Shown here piece by piece: positions 25,717-34,790 of a stretch of 42,861 nucleotides of DNA. How positions within the stretch are numbered: the first letter of the stretch is position 1; each line of letters starts with the position of its first letter. Under the pieces are notes generated by a model. The model did not search any database and was not told the origin of the DNA. It saw only the letters and a list, made by a program, of their open reading frames with translations. Source of the DNA: Anabaena sp. 54 (GTDB taxonomy: Bacteria > Cyanobacteriota > Cyanobacteriia > Cyanobacteriales > Nostocaceae). Where the stretch lies: NCBI GenBank assembly GCA_900299285.1, contig OMJF01000111.1:1-42861 (forward strand). The letters run 5' to 3'. The position numbers and the translations under genes are program-made.

Positions 25717-27090
25717 ATGATAAAAACAGCATCTATTACAGAACAAACACTAATTAGCGTGGAAAATGTGCATAAAAGTTTTCCCCTTCCTGATGGTAAA
25801 GGTGAATTTACCGTTTTGCGTCACATTAATCTGAAAGTAAACTCTGGTGAAGTTGTGGCATTATTAGGCCGTAGTGGTAGCGGTAAAAGTACCCTATTAC
25901 GAATTATGGCAGGTTTAATTCCCCCCACGGAGGGACAAGTCATTAATAATGGTGAACGGTTAAGAGGTGCAAACCAAGATGTAGCAATGGTTTTTCAAAG
26001 TTTTGCTCTCTTACCTTGGTTGACAGTGCAGGAAAACGTTGAATTGGGATTAGAAGCGCAAGGAGTCAATCGCTCAAAGAGGAAAAAACGCGCCTTGAAA
26101 GCAATTGACTTAGTTGGATTAGACGGTTTTGAAAGTGCTTATCCTAAAGAGTTATCCGGGGGAATGAAACAGCGAGTTGGTTTTGCGCGTGCTTTTGTGA
26201 TTGAACCAGAAGTATTATTTATGGATGAACCATTTAGTGCTTTAGATGTTCTCACATCGGAAAACCTTCGTGGTGAAATTGATGATTTATGGAATACTGG
26301 TAGTTTCCCCTCCAAAAGTATATTAATTGTCACTCACAATATTGAAGAAGCGGTATTTTTAGCCGATAGAGTGATTATTTTAGGGGCCAATCCTGGGCGG
26401 GTACGCGGTGAAGTAGTGATTGATATACCACGTCCCCATGATCGTACTAATCCTCGTTTTAACGCCTTAGTTGACTATATTTATACAGTCATGACTAATC
26501 CCGAAGTAGAAGTTACCGGGGAGGTATCTGAGGTATCTATAGAAACTACCGCAGAACCAGTAACAAAGTTAAAATCACCATATAGTCAATCTTTACCTCA
26601 TGTGCGAGTTGGAGGTATTAGTGGTTTGTTAGAATTGATTGTAGAACAACCAGAAGGTAAGGAAGATATTCCTAAATTAGCAGAACGTATACAATTAGAA
26701 GTAGACGATCTTCTGCCTATTCTTGATGGTGCGGTGGTGTTAGGTTTTGCACAAATAACTCAAGGTGATGTACAACTGACAGATATTGGACGGGACTTTG
26801 CTACTACTACGATTTTAAGAAGTAAGGACTTGTTCCGTCAGCAAGTTTTACAAAATGTACCTATGTTAGTAAGTATTGTCCAAACTCTGAAGGAAAAACG
26901 TAATGGTTCAATGCGGGCTGATTTCTTCTTGGACTTACTTGGTGAGCATTTTCCTCACGCTGAAGCAGAAAGACAATTTGCGACGGCGGTAGACTGGGGA
27001 CGTTATGCGGAATTATTTGAGTATGATGCTAGGGAAGAGCGTTTGTATTTACCAGAACCGATAAGAGAATTGACAATTGGTGATTGGTGA
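25717..27090 (+). CDS. ABC ATPase with AAA-associated C-terminal domain (nitrate/sulfonate/taurine class)
   Basis: A 457-residue protein. The ATPase domain (residues ~10-250) has Walker A GRSGSGKST, signature LSGGMKQR, Walker B VLFMDEPFSALD and the switch histidine in VTHNIEEA. Residues ~290-450 form the AAA-associated C-terminal domain (PF09821-type), with LLELIVEQPEGKEDIPKLAE and MRADFFLDLLGEHFP. This arrangement is typical of cyanobacterial importers with a large two-domain permease. Here the upstream permease is truncated, so the ATPase may be unpaired or may serve another permease. It lies 111 bases after the permease fragment. Confidence 0.9.
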   Translation: MIKTASITEQTLISVENVHKSFPLPDGKGEFTVLRHINLKVNSGEVVALLGRSGSGKSTLLRIMAGLIPPTEGQVINNGERLRGANQDVAMVFQSFALLPWLTVQENVELGLEAQGVNRSKRKKRALKAIDLVGLDGFESAYPKELSGGMKQRVGFARAFVIEPEVLFMDEPFSALDVLTSENLRGEIDDLWNTGSFPSKSILIVTHNIEEAVFLADRVIILGANPGRVRGEVVIDIPRPHDRTNPRFNALVDYIYTVMTNPEVEVTGEVSEVSIETTAEPVTKLKSPYSQSLPHVRVGGISGLLELIVEQPEGKEDIPKLAERIQLEVDDLLPILDGAVVLGFAQITQGDVQLTDIGRDFATTTILRSKDLFRQQVLQNVPMLVSIVQTLKEKRNGSMRADFFLDLLGEHFPHAEAERQFATAVDWGRYAELFEYDAREERLYLPEPIRELTIGDW

Positions 27091-27141
27091 TGCAGTATAG
27101 TTAGTTAATTAATATCATATGACAAAAGCGAGAAGAGAAAT

Positions 27142-27308
27142 ATGTCTAATACGCTTTATGAGGATGATTTACAATTATGGATTAAACAATTGAGCAATTA
27201 AAAAATCATGAGTTTTCATCCTTGGATATTGAACATTTAATTGAGGAGTTAGTGGAGTTAGGTAAGTCAGAGAAAAATGCGTTTAGAAGTAATCTAACAG
27301 CAATTTGA
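27142..27308 (+). pseudogene. DUF29-family protein remnant
   Basis: The start SNTLYEDDLQLWIKQ is followed, after a small frame change at about 27187, by IEQLKNHEFSSLDIEHLIEE and LVELGKSEKNAFRSNLT, ending in TGA at 27306-27308. This is the first ~55 residues of the DUF29 family, which is abundant in cyanobacteria and usually ~145 residues. It is frameshifted and lacks its C-terminal two-thirds. The following DNA enters a transposase remnant, which may have removed the rest. Confidence 0.7.
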
Positions 27309-27376
27309 GATCAAACCCGCCACAAGAATGGTAAAATTATCAAAGATATAAAAAAGAAGATGATTGAGAAATAGCC

Positions 27377-27556
27377 CCATATTCGATAGACCTAAGACAA
27401 AAGATATTAAGTGCCTGGGAAAATAAAGAAGGTACACAAAGAGAATTGGCAGAACGATTCAAAGTTAGTTTATCCTTCATCCGTAACTTTTTGCGTGGAT
27501 ATCGAGAGATATTAGAAGGCTATTTTTGTGACAGGTTTAATCGCAAACTGCTGTAA
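27377..27556 (+). mobile_element. IS630-type transposase N-terminal remnant
   Basis: The open stretch starts at PYSIDLRQKILSAWENKEGT and continues QRELAERFKVSLSFIRNFLR-GYRE. This is the first helix-turn-helix of IS630-family transposases. It continues ~15 unrelated codons to TAA at 27554-27556. The DDE catalytic domain and any terminal repeats are missing. IS630 elements target TA, the dinucleotide flanking both MITE copies in this window (620-726 and 36388-36488), so it marks the presence of that family in the genome. Confidence 0.75.
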
Positions 27557-27563
27557 CATCTGG

Positions 27564-28097
27564 TTAGGCATTATTTACAGCTTGCACAAAGTTTTTCACA
27601 ACATCTTGTAGGCGTTGTTCCAGTTCTTCATCTAACTGCAAGCTACCATCACCTTGAATTAAAATTTGCTTATCTACTGCATAAACTGTACTTAAAATAT
27701 GCCTTGCACCTAATTCACCTAAAACTGGTTTTAAGGCATATTCAATGGATAACAAATGAGCGATTGTACCGCCAGTAGCCAAAGGTAGTAAAATCTTACC
27801 TGTTAAAGCTTTTTGAGGTAGTAAATCTAAAAAAGATTTCAGTAAACCTGTATATGCAGCTTTATAAATTGGTGTGGCAATAATTATGCCTGTTGCTTGT
27901 TCTATGAGGGATTTTGGTTGTTCTAAAGTTGGACTGTTATAACGTCCATAAACTAAATCCTCCGCAGGTAAATCTCGCACAGAAATAATATTTGTTTCTA
28001 AGCCTTGTTGGGAAACAATTTGAGTAGCATATTCCAACAGTCCGTGGGTTCTGGAAGGATGAGAAGGACTACCAGAAATTGCTAAAATATAAGCCAT
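27564..28097 (-). CDS. ssuE: NADPH-dependent FMN reductase of alkanesulfonate use
   Basis: A 177-residue flavodoxin-fold reductase with the FMN phosphate loop SGSPSHPSRTHGLL and the ATPIYKAAYTGLLKSFLDLLP motif typical of SsuE. It reduces FMN with NADPH and supplies it to SsuD. It is the last gene of the minus-strand sulfonate run, 34 bases after ssuD. It is also the only obvious flavin reductase in the window, so it might support the two monooxygenases at 10-12.8 kb as well. Confidence 0.93.
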   Translation of the reverse strand: MAYILAISGSPSHPSRTHGLLEYATQIVSQQGLETNIISVRDLPAEDLVYGRYNSPTLEQPKSLIEQATGIIIATPIYKAAYTGLLKSFLDLLPQKALTGKILLPLATGGTIAHLLSIEYALKPVLGELGARHILSTVYAVDKQILIQGDGSLQLDEELEQRLQDVVKNFVQAVNNA

Positions 28098-28131
28098 GTT
28101 ACAAGAACCTCTTGATTTAATTAATTTTTAA

Positions 28132-29301
28132 CTAATCTACAGTTGCTACCGTTGTTGTTCTAAGTTGTTCTTTAAGCGGTTTAGGAAATTCCCGGTTAGC
28201 AACAATCTCGCCAAAGGGACTTAATAGTTGCGGTTCTACAGTTGGTAAATTATCCAAAGGTAAACGAGGAAAAAGCAATTCAGCTACCCGATAAGCTTCT
28301 TCTAAATGGGGATAACCAGAGAAAATAAAAGTATCAATTCCTAAGTTTGCATATTCTTCCATTCTTCTAGCAACAGTATCAGGATCACCTACTAATGCAG
28401 TTCCAGCGCCACCACGCACTAAACCAATTCCCGCCCATAAATTTGGGCTAATTTCTAACGCTTCTCGACTGCCATTATGTAATTCCTTCATGCGGCGTTG
28501 TCCTTCAGAATCCATGCGAGAATAGGCTTGTTGAGCTTTCTTAATAGCCTCATCATCTACATAACGAATCAAATCATTAGCTGCATCCCAAGCTTGACTT
28601 TCAGTTTCTCTGACTACGACATGAAGACGAATACCAAACCGCAAGGTTCTCCCTTGTGCTGCTGCTAAACGTTTTACAGAGGCGATTTTTTCTGCTACTT
28701 GTTCAGGGGGTTCACCCCAAGTCAAATATACATCAACGTGCTTGGCAGCAATTTCTTGGGCAATGGAAGAAGAACCCCCAAACCACAAAGGGGGATAAGG
28801 TTTCTGCACATTAGGAAATAGTATTTTCCCCTCTTTGATATTGAGATAATCACCTTCAAAGTTAGAAATTTCACCAGCAGCAATTTGTCGCCAAACTGTT
28901 AAAAATTCATCTGTTAGTTTATAGCGATCGCTATGAGTAAGATGCAAACCATCACCCGCTAATTCCACGGGATCGCCACCAGTTACGACATTAATTAATA
29001 ATCGTCCCCCAGAAATTCTATCAAAAGTTGCCGCCATTCTTGCTGCTACTCCCGGTGACATCAACCCCGGACGTATCGCCACTAAAAACCGCATTTTCTG
29101 CGTATGAGTTACCAAGGTTGAAGCTAAAATCCAAGCATCTTCACAAGAACGACCTGTAGGCAATAAAGCACCTGTAAACCCTAATTGATCAACTCCTTGG
29201 GCAATCTGTCGCCAATAATCAAAGTTGACTGACCTTCCACCTATAGCAGTACCTAGATAACGTCCATCACCATGTGTGGGAATAAACCAAAGAACTTGCA
29301 T
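28132..29301 (-). CDS. ssuD: FMNH2-dependent alkanesulfonate monooxygenase
   Basis: A 389-residue LLM enzyme that cleaves C1-C14 alkanesulfonates to aldehyde and sulfite using reduced FMN and O2. SsuD marks are the start [14 protein letters not shown], Cys53 in GRSCEDAW (E. coli SsuD has Cys54), [18 protein letters not shown] and the loop [18 protein letters not shown]. The length matches the family (~380). A 169-base gap separates it from ssuC and contains a TTAGGTAAC/ACCGTA motif, so it may have its own promoter. Confidence 0.96.
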   Translation of the reverse strand: MQVLWFIPTHGDGRYLGTAIGGRSVNFDYWRQIAQGVDQLGFTGALLPTGRSCEDAWILASTLVTHTQKMRFLVAIRPGLMSPGVAARMAATFDRISGGRLLINVVTGGDPVELAGDGLHLTHSDRYKLTDEFLTVWRQIAAGEISNFEGDYLNIKEGKILFPNVQKPYPPLWFGGSSSIAQEIAAKHVDVYLTWGEPPEQVAEKIASVKRLAAAQGRTLRFGIRLHVVVRETESQAWDAANDLIRYVDDEAIKKAQQAYSRMDSEGQRRMKELHNGSREALEISPNLWAGIGLVRGGAGTALVGDPDTVARRMEEYANLGIDTFIFSGYPHLEEAYRVAELLFPRLPLDNLPTVEPQLLSPFGEIVANREFPKPLKEQLRTTTVATVD

Positions 29302-29361
29302 AATTCTTATTTAAGAGTAGAATTTTTAACCAAATTTTTCTAACAAAGAGTACACTAAATC

Positions 29362-29387
29362 TATCGGAAAACCGTATTATTTAGGTA
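29362..29387. promoter_or_regulatory. Candidate operator upstream of ssuD
   Basis: TATCGG-AAAACCGTATTATTTAGGTAAC lies 60-85 bases before the ssuD start. It shares the ACCGTA core with sites near 20157, 20234 and 38437-38443 (minus strand), all before sulfur-related or porin genes. This is pattern matching only; no regulator is known. Confidence 0.25.
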
Positions 29388-29470
29388 ACACCTTAGAGCA
29401 TTACACAAATGATTGGAGAAAAGCAATAGCTTTACAAAAATTAACTACAAACCTATCGAGTATTAGTAGA

Positions 29471-30325
29471 TTAACCTTTTAGGTAACTAGGATTCCATTG
29501 CAACCAATAATTTTCTAAAGTTCTAGCTACAACATCAGCTAACTTACCAAACATAGCATAGATTAAAATGCTCAAAACTACAACATCAGTTTGCATAAAT
29601 TCTCTGGCATTTGTTGCCATATAGCCAATACCAGAATCAGCAGCAATTGTTTCTGCCACAATGAGTGTTAACCACATAATCCCTAAAGAAAAACGCACAC
29701 CCACTAAAATCGAAGACATTGCTCCCGGAAGAATAATTCGCCAGAATAAACCCCAAGTATTTAAACCGTAGATTTTACCCATTTCAATTAATCCGTGATC
29801 AACACTACGAATCCCATGAAAAGTGTTTAAATAAATGGGAAACATTACACCCAAAGATACTAAAAATAATCTCGCCTCATCACCAATACCAAACCATAAA
29901 ATTACTAACGGAATTAATGCCAAGTTAGGGATATTTCGTAACATTTGGAGTGATGTATCTAGTAACTTTTCGGCAATGGGAGAAACACCATTAAGTAGAC
30001 CTAAACCAAAACCAATACTTCCCCCAACTAAAAACCCAGATATTGCCCTGACGGCACTAATACCAATATTTCTGAAAAGTTCACCTGTCTGAGCTAATTT
30101 AATAGCAGCACTAACAACTGCTAAAGGTGCTGGTAATATTCTAATGGGAATAACCCCAATAGAAGACAGGAACTGCCATACTATAATTATTGTTATGGGT
30201 ACAATCCAAGGTATGAATGATCGAAAGTAGGGATTTTTGATCAACTGCAAATAGAACTTATTTTTTCTCATTGTATACTTTGATGAAAAATCAAGAGATG
30301 AAAAACCAGGAGAAGAAAGTTTCAT
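29471..30325 (-). CDS. ssuC: Aliphatic sulfonate ABC transporter permease
   Basis: A 284-residue inner-membrane permease with about six helices and the ATPase-contacting EAA loop EMGKIYGLNTWGLFWRIILP. The first ~35 residues are a hydrophilic cytoplasmic extension. It pairs with SsuB and one or both binding proteins of the same run to import sulfonates. It starts 31 bases after ssuA and is the only complete importer permease in the window. Confidence 0.94.
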   Translation of the reverse strand: MKLSSPGFSSLDFSSKYTMRKNKFYLQLIKNPYFRSFIPWIVPITIIIVWQFLSSIGVIPIRILPAPLAVVSAAIKLAQTGELFRNIGISAVRAISGFLVGGSIGFGLGLLNGVSPIAEKLLDTSLQMLRNIPNLALIPLVILWFGIGDEARLFLVSLGVMFPIYLNTFHGIRSVDHGLIEMGKIYGLNTWGLFWRIILPGAMSSILVGVRFSLGIMWLTLIVAETIAADSGIGYMATNAREFMQTDVVVLSILIYAMFGKLADVVARTLENYWLQWNPSYLKG

Positions 30326-30356
30326 AATGATTAACTAGAATCAGAATAACTACAGA

Positions 30357-31400
30357 TTATTTTTTACTAATTCTTTGGGGTGTAATAGCTGCATACTGTT
30401 GAGAACTTAAAACCGACTCTCTAATTGCAACTTGTTTAGGAATAACTCCTTCTTTATAAAACAAATCTGCAATGCGTTGTTGTTCAGCAATAAGAGATGA
30501 GTTAATTGGACGTAATCGGAATGTACGTCTCCGAACTACCACAGATAAAAGTGACGGATCAAGTTTTAATTCAGGAGCAAGAATTTTCACAACTTCATTA
30601 GGATTAGATTCCGCCCATTCCCCTAATTTATCTACCTCTTCTAAAACTATCCGCACCACTTCTGGATTTTCCACAGCAAAACTCCGTCTAGCCATATAAA
30701 ATCCGCCTTGAGTAGCAATTCTGGAAGCATTTCTCAAGATACGAGCATTAGCAGTTTTTTGGACTACAGCAATAAAAGGATCCCAAGCCACCCAAGCATC
30801 AATTTTCTTTTGAATAAAAGCATCACGAGCTTCTGCTGGAGTTAAACTTACTGCCTGAATATCACTATATTTCAATCCCACTTCAGCTAAGGCTCTTAGT
30901 AGTAAATAATGTGATGCTGATCCCTTTTGAAAAACAACTTTTTTACCTTTAAGATCCTTAACCGTCTTAATAGGAGAATCTTTCTGAACAACAATAGCAC
31001 TACCTTCACCACTACTAGGTTTACGTCCGGCAATATAGGCAAGTTGAGCGCCAGCAGCTTGAGCAAAAATTGGTGGAGTTTCTCCGACAGAACCAATATC
31101 AACTTTGTTGGCATTCATGGCTTCCATCAGTTGGGGACCAGCAGGAAATGGAGACCATTCTACTTTGATACCTAAAGGTTCAAGGCGCTTATCTACCACT
31201 CCTTTGATTTTGACAATATCTCCAGAAGTTTGATAAGCAAGTCTGACTACTTTTGTTTTAATCCCTGTTTTATTAGTTGTATTTTGGGCTTCGACTATTT
31301 GACTGGAAATTGGCACAGAAAGAGAAACTAAAGCTAATGCTGATACTGAGTATTGAACTAATTTTTGTAAAACTGTACGTCGTGGTAAATTAAACTTCAT
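30357..31400 (-). CDS. ssuA: Aliphatic sulfonate-binding periplasmic protein
   Basis: A 347-residue periplasmic binding protein of the SsuA/NrtA type. The leader has a twin arginine (PRRTVLQKLVQYS) and a hydrophobic stretch ending near VEA, so export could be Tat or Sec. Family motifs are VRLAYQTSGD, then VEWSPFPAGPQLMEAMNANK followed by VDIGSVGETPPIFAQAAG, then DLKGKKVVFQKGSASHYLL. It delivers sulfonates to SsuBC. A 269-base gap separates it from tauD upstream. Confidence 0.94.
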   Translation of the reverse strand: MKFNLPRRTVLQKLVQYSVSALALVSLSVPISSQIVEAQNTTNKTGIKTKVVRLAYQTSGDIVKIKGVVDKRLEPLGIKVEWSPFPAGPQLMEAMNANKVDIGSVGETPPIFAQAAGAQLAYIAGRKPSSGEGSAIVVQKDSPIKTVKDLKGKKVVFQKGSASHYLLLRALAEVGLKYSDIQAVSLTPAEARDAFIQKKIDAWVAWDPFIAVVQKTANARILRNASRIATQGGFYMARRSFAVENPEVVRIVLEEVDKLGEWAESNPNEVVKILAPELKLDPSLLSVVVRRRTFRLRPINSSLIAEQQRIADLFYKEGVIPKQVAIRESVLSSQQYAAITPQRISKK

Positions 31401-31618
31401 GTTTCTGTCTCCTCACTAAATTTTAATTCAATATTTCAATTCAATTTGTTTTCTTCGTGTAAGTATTCAGCTATCAGTAATCAGTAATCAACTATTCCCT
31501 AGAAAGAGACGGAGTTAGTAATAAGGAGGCCCCCGTTTTGTGAAATTACACCAGTTTTAATGAGAGCAATTTCAATGCTATGATTGATGGTTTTCTTCTG
31601 TTTTGCTGACTGCTGTAC

Positions 31619-31638
31619 GGGCGAACGGCCGTTCGCCC
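31619..31638. repeat. 20-bp perfect palindrome of the GGGCGAACG family
   Basis: GGGCGAACGG and its complement sit back to back between tauD and ssuA, flanked by GTAC and CTAC. This GC-rich palindrome is a common dispersed repeat in Nostocales. In the transcript it would form a tight hairpin within the sulfonate run. Confidence 0.75.
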
Positions 31639-31669
31639 CTACTGACTCATTACAGTTTGATTACAAAAC

Positions 31670-32539
31670 TTAAAATGGGCGACTACCCCCTAAACTAATC
31701 CGTTTTAAAACTCGACGTTGATCAGGATCAAAAGCTTGACGATAATGTAAGGTAGATTGATTATCCCAGTAAACAATATCGCCCACAGACCATTTATGTT
31801 GATAATAAAATTTAGGCTGATGCAGATGATTTCTTAACTGTTCAATTAATTCTTTACCCTCTTGGGGTTCTAAACCAACAACTTCAACCTCTGTAGCGTA
31901 GTCTAAATATAAAATCTTTTTGCTACTTTCTGGATGTGTTCTCACCAATGGATGAGGAAATACTGGACTAATCAGAGGAATAGTCTTATCTTCACGGTAT
32001 TTTCTACGAGGTTCTCCTGGTTTATTTAAAAATGGGTTATAGGTAATTAACTGCAACTTTGCAATTCGTTGTTTGGTAAATTTATCTAAACTTTCATAAG
32101 CTAAATTGAGATTTAACCAAGAAGTATCTCCACCTTCAGATGGTACTTCTAAAGCATAAAGTAGAGAACCACTAGAAGGATATGGAGTCCATTTATGATC
32201 AGAATGAAAAGATAATTCACCTGTTCCTGTATAACCACCATCAACATTAGAAACAGGAATTATAACTGGTGTAACTCCTGGTTGGGAAGCTAGAACAGGA
32301 ACATCATCTGGTGGGACAAATAATGAACCAAAATTAAAACTAAAGTTTAAAAATTGCTCATCAGTCAAATTTTGGTTTTTGAAGATGAGAATATGATAAT
32401 CTCTGAGAGCCTGTTTTAATTGCAAAATAACTTCAGGTATCACTTTCTGACTAGCATCTAGTCCAGTAATAACTGCTCCCAATGGAGCATCAAGAGGAGT
32501 AATTTGGAAGTTGGTTAAAGTAAGTGTCGGCATATTCAA
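31670..32539 (-). CDS. tauD: TauD/TfdA-family 2-oxoglutarate-dependent dioxygenase
   Basis: A 289-residue Fe(II)/2-oxoglutarate dioxygenase. The metal triad is His112-x-Asp114 (SFHSDHKW) and His265 (DNQSTLHYRQAF). The 2-oxoglutarate-binding arginine is in DQRRVLKRISLGG. Family members hydroxylate taurine or other sulfonates and sulfate esters, releasing sulfite or sulfate with an aldehyde. Placement between two sulfonate-binding proteins supports a sulfonate or alkyl sulfate substrate; taurine itself is not proven. The third codon is also ATG and may be the start. Confidence 0.92.
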   Translation of the reverse strand: MNMPTLTLTNFQITPLDAPLGAVITGLDASQKVIPEVILQLKQALRDYHILIFKNQNLTDEQFLNFSFNFGSLFVPPDDVPVLASQPGVTPVIIPVSNVDGGYTGTGELSFHSDHKWTPYPSSGSLLYALEVPSEGGDTSWLNLNLAYESLDKFTKQRIAKLQLITYNPFLNKPGEPRRKYREDKTIPLISPVFPHPLVRTHPESSKKILYLDYATEVEVVGLEPQEGKELIEQLRNHLHQPKFYYQHKWSVGDIVYWDNQSTLHYRQAFDPDQRRVLKRISLGGSRPF

Positions 32540-32618
32540 AAATCAAATCCATTCCGGTTAAATAATTTTTTCAAAGTCAAAACCAATTTAGGTTTTATTC
32601 TGTTTTTTGTTAACGAAC

Positions 32619-33737
32619 CTACTTTTTAGTAAGCACCTCTTTGGGAGTAATTGCAGCATATTGTTGAGGAGTTAAAAACCCATCTCTCACATTTACTTTT
32701 CTAGGTATAAGCCCTAAACTATACCATTTGTCTGCAACTTCTTGTTGTTTTTTGATGACTTTTTCATTGATTGGTACTAATGCAAAGTCATATTTGTCGT
32801 GCATTTTTTCTAGCGTTGGTGCATCAAGTTGAGTTGCACCAGTTAGTAACTGAGCAATTTGTTGACGATTGTTTTTAGACCAGACCTGTGCTTTTTGTAA
32901 TTCCTCTAGAAAAATTTTAATTACTTGAGGATTTTCTTGATAGAATTTGCGATTGGTAGAATAAAAGTTATTAGTGTCTCTTAAACCATTACCACCATCT
33001 AACAAAACGCGACCCACTTTATTTTGTACATTTCTAGTGACAAATGGTTCCCAAATAAACCAACCATCTACTTTACCTTGACTAAAGGCGGCATTAGCAT
33101 CTGGAGGTGCTAAAAAAACTGACTTGACATCAGTGAGTTTTAAACCTTCTCTTTCTGCTGCTCTAACTGTTAGGTAATGTCCAATAGATGCTTTCTGGAA
33201 GGCAATTTTTTTGCCTTTTAAATCCTTGAAACTTTTAGCAGGTGAATTGGGAGGAACTAAAAGTGAAACTGCTCTACCATCGGAGGAGTTAGCTGCTAAA
33301 TATACGAGAGGAACTCCGGCAGCTTGAGAAAAAACTGGAGGTGATTCGGCTGTGGATGCAATATCAAGTCCACCTGCATTTAAAGCCTCTAACTGTTGGG
33401 GACCAGCAGCAAATTCAGGCCATTCAACCTTATAGCCTAAATCTCCTAATCGTTTTTCTAAAATGCCTTTTTTTTCTAAAACTGCCAGGGCTGTAAGTTG
33501 TTTAGAACGAACTATTCGTACTACTTTTTTATCATTACTAGCAATTAGCTTATTATTTGTATTAGTCGTACTACCAGTAGATGAAATTGCTTGCTGCTGA
33601 ATGCTATTTTGGGGTGTATTCCAAATAAATACTGTGGCAGATAAGACTAAGCTGTAGCAGCTAAAAGCAGACAAAGCAGAACGATGAGTGATCTGTTTGT
33701 TTTTCCATGATTTGAATTTACTTTCCCAGTTCAGCAT
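32619..33737 (-). CDS. Second sulfonate/taurine-type ABC substrate-binding protein
   Basis: A 372-residue homologue of the ssuA product. It has VRIVRSKQLTALAVLEKKG, then VEWPEFAAGPQQLEALNAGG followed by LDIASTAESPPVFSQAAG, and DLKGKKIAFQKASIGHYLTV. Both proteins end with a similar QQYAAITP block. The N-terminus has an uncleaved-looking hydrophobic anchor (residues ~24-42) rather than a clear lipobox. Two binding proteins for one permease suggest a broadened substrate range (sulfonates plus taurine or sulfate esters). It lies 79 bases upstream of tauD, so pairing with TauD is plausible. Confidence 0.92.
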   Translation of the reverse strand: MLNWESKFKSWKNKQITHRSALSAFSCYSLVLSATVFIWNTPQNSIQQQAISSTGSTTNTNNKLIASNDKKVVRIVRSKQLTALAVLEKKGILEKRLGDLGYKVEWPEFAAGPQQLEALNAGGLDIASTAESPPVFSQAAGVPLVYLAANSSDGRAVSLLVPPNSPAKSFKDLKGKKIAFQKASIGHYLTVRAAEREGLKLTDVKSVFLAPPDANAAFSQGKVDGWFIWEPFVTRNVQNKVGRVLLDGGNGLRDTNNFYSTNRKFYQENPQVIKIFLEELQKAQVWSKNNRQQIAQLLTGATQLDAPTLEKMHDKYDFALVPINEKVIKKQQEVADKWYSLGLIPRKVNVRDGFLTPQQYAAITPKEVLTKK

Positions 33738-33795
33738 TGTTTAATTTCTCCTTATTATCTGAAAATTTTCAAGTTATGTTAAATATTTAAGAAAG

Positions 33796-33821
33796 TGAGG
33801 TAGAAAAAATAATCTACCTCA
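33796..33821. promoter_or_regulatory. Perfect 9-bp hairpin between ssuB and the binding-protein gene
   Basis: TGAGGTAGA and TCTACCTCA are exact complements around an 8-base A-rich loop. In the minus-strand transcript the hairpin lies ~155 bases after ssuB and ~60 bases before the binding-protein start. It could be a processing or attenuation site setting expression ratios. No long U tract follows, so a plain terminator is less likely. Confidence 0.45.
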
Positions 33822-33974
33822 ACACGATGTGAAGAACACTAAAAATAACTGACAGTAATGCTTGGTAAGCCATGTAGAGAATATCAGTTATCTCAAATAC
33901 CGAGTTTGATTCTTGGCAGACTTTCTATGGCGATAGTCATAATTTTTGCGTGAAATAGTTTCCAGTAATGCCAT

Positions 33975-34790
33975 TTATGTAGAAATAGAATTCAATACAT
34001 AAGAAGATGAAGATCGAGATACCAATTCTGTTTGTGAGGATTCTTGTTTACCCATCACTTTATCTAAAATTTGCTCTACTGTTTTTGCAAATTTTGCGTC
34101 TCCTCTAGCCCGTGGCCGTGGCAGATCGATTTCCACATTCATACTAATTTGACCATTTTCAATTAAAACTACTCGGTCTGCTAATACCACAGCTTCTTCT
34201 ACATCATGGGTAATTAATAATGCTGTAAATCCTTGTTCTTGCCACAAACTTTCTAATAATTGCTGCATTTCAATTCTAGTTAGGGCATCCAACGCCCCTA
34301 AAGGTTCATCTAGCAACAGTAAAGAAGGTTTACTAGCCAATGCCCTGGCTAAAGCTACCCGTTGTCTTTGTCCACCAGAAAGAACGGAAGGCCATTCATG
34401 GGCGCGGTCTTCTAACCCCACTTGACGCAGAACTTGTAAAGCTGTTTGCTTGGCATAAACTTGGGAATTAGAACCTATTAAACCTAATTCTACATTTGCC
34501 AATACTCGCTGCCAAGGTAACAGACGAGCATCTTGAAACATCATACGAATGGCGGGATTAATAGGTTTATCAGAATATTTGCCATTTAACAAAACATCGC
34601 CACCAGTGGGAGCATCTAGCCCTGCTATTAGACGCAACATTGTACTTTTACCACAGCCACTGCGACCAACAATGGCTACAAATTCTCCTGACTGAATTTC
34701 TAAATCAATTCCTTGTAAAACTGTTTTATTTCCGAAAGACTTGTGTAGCCTTTCTAGAGTTAGTTGCATTCCTTTTACTTTATTAGTCAT
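33975..34790 (-). CDS. ssuB: Aliphatic sulfonate ABC transporter ATPase
   Basis: ATG 34790 ([15 protein letters not shown]) gives 271 residues, the usual SsuB length; the frame is open 36 codons further, but that extension does not look like the family. Walker A is GRSGCGKST, signature LSGGQRQR, Walker [13 protein letters not shown] and switch His in ITHDVEEA. It energises uptake through SsuC. It is the first gene of the minus-strand run (ssuB, binding protein, tauD, ssuA, ssuC, ssuD, ssuE), so the main promoter should be upstream of 34790. Confidence 0.94.
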   Translation of the reverse strand: MTNKVKGMQLTLERLHKSFGNKTVLQGIDLEIQSGEFVAIVGRSGCGKSTMLRLIAGLDAPTGGDVLLNGKYSDKPINPAIRMMFQDARLLPWQRVLANVELGLIGSNSQVYAKQTALQVLRQVGLEDRAHEWPSVLSGGQRQRVALARALASKPSLLLLDEPLGALDALTRIEMQQLLESLWQEQGFTALLITHDVEEAVVLADRVVLIENGQISMNVEIDLPRPRARGDAKFAKTVEQILDKVMGKQESSQTELVSRSSSSYVLNSIST

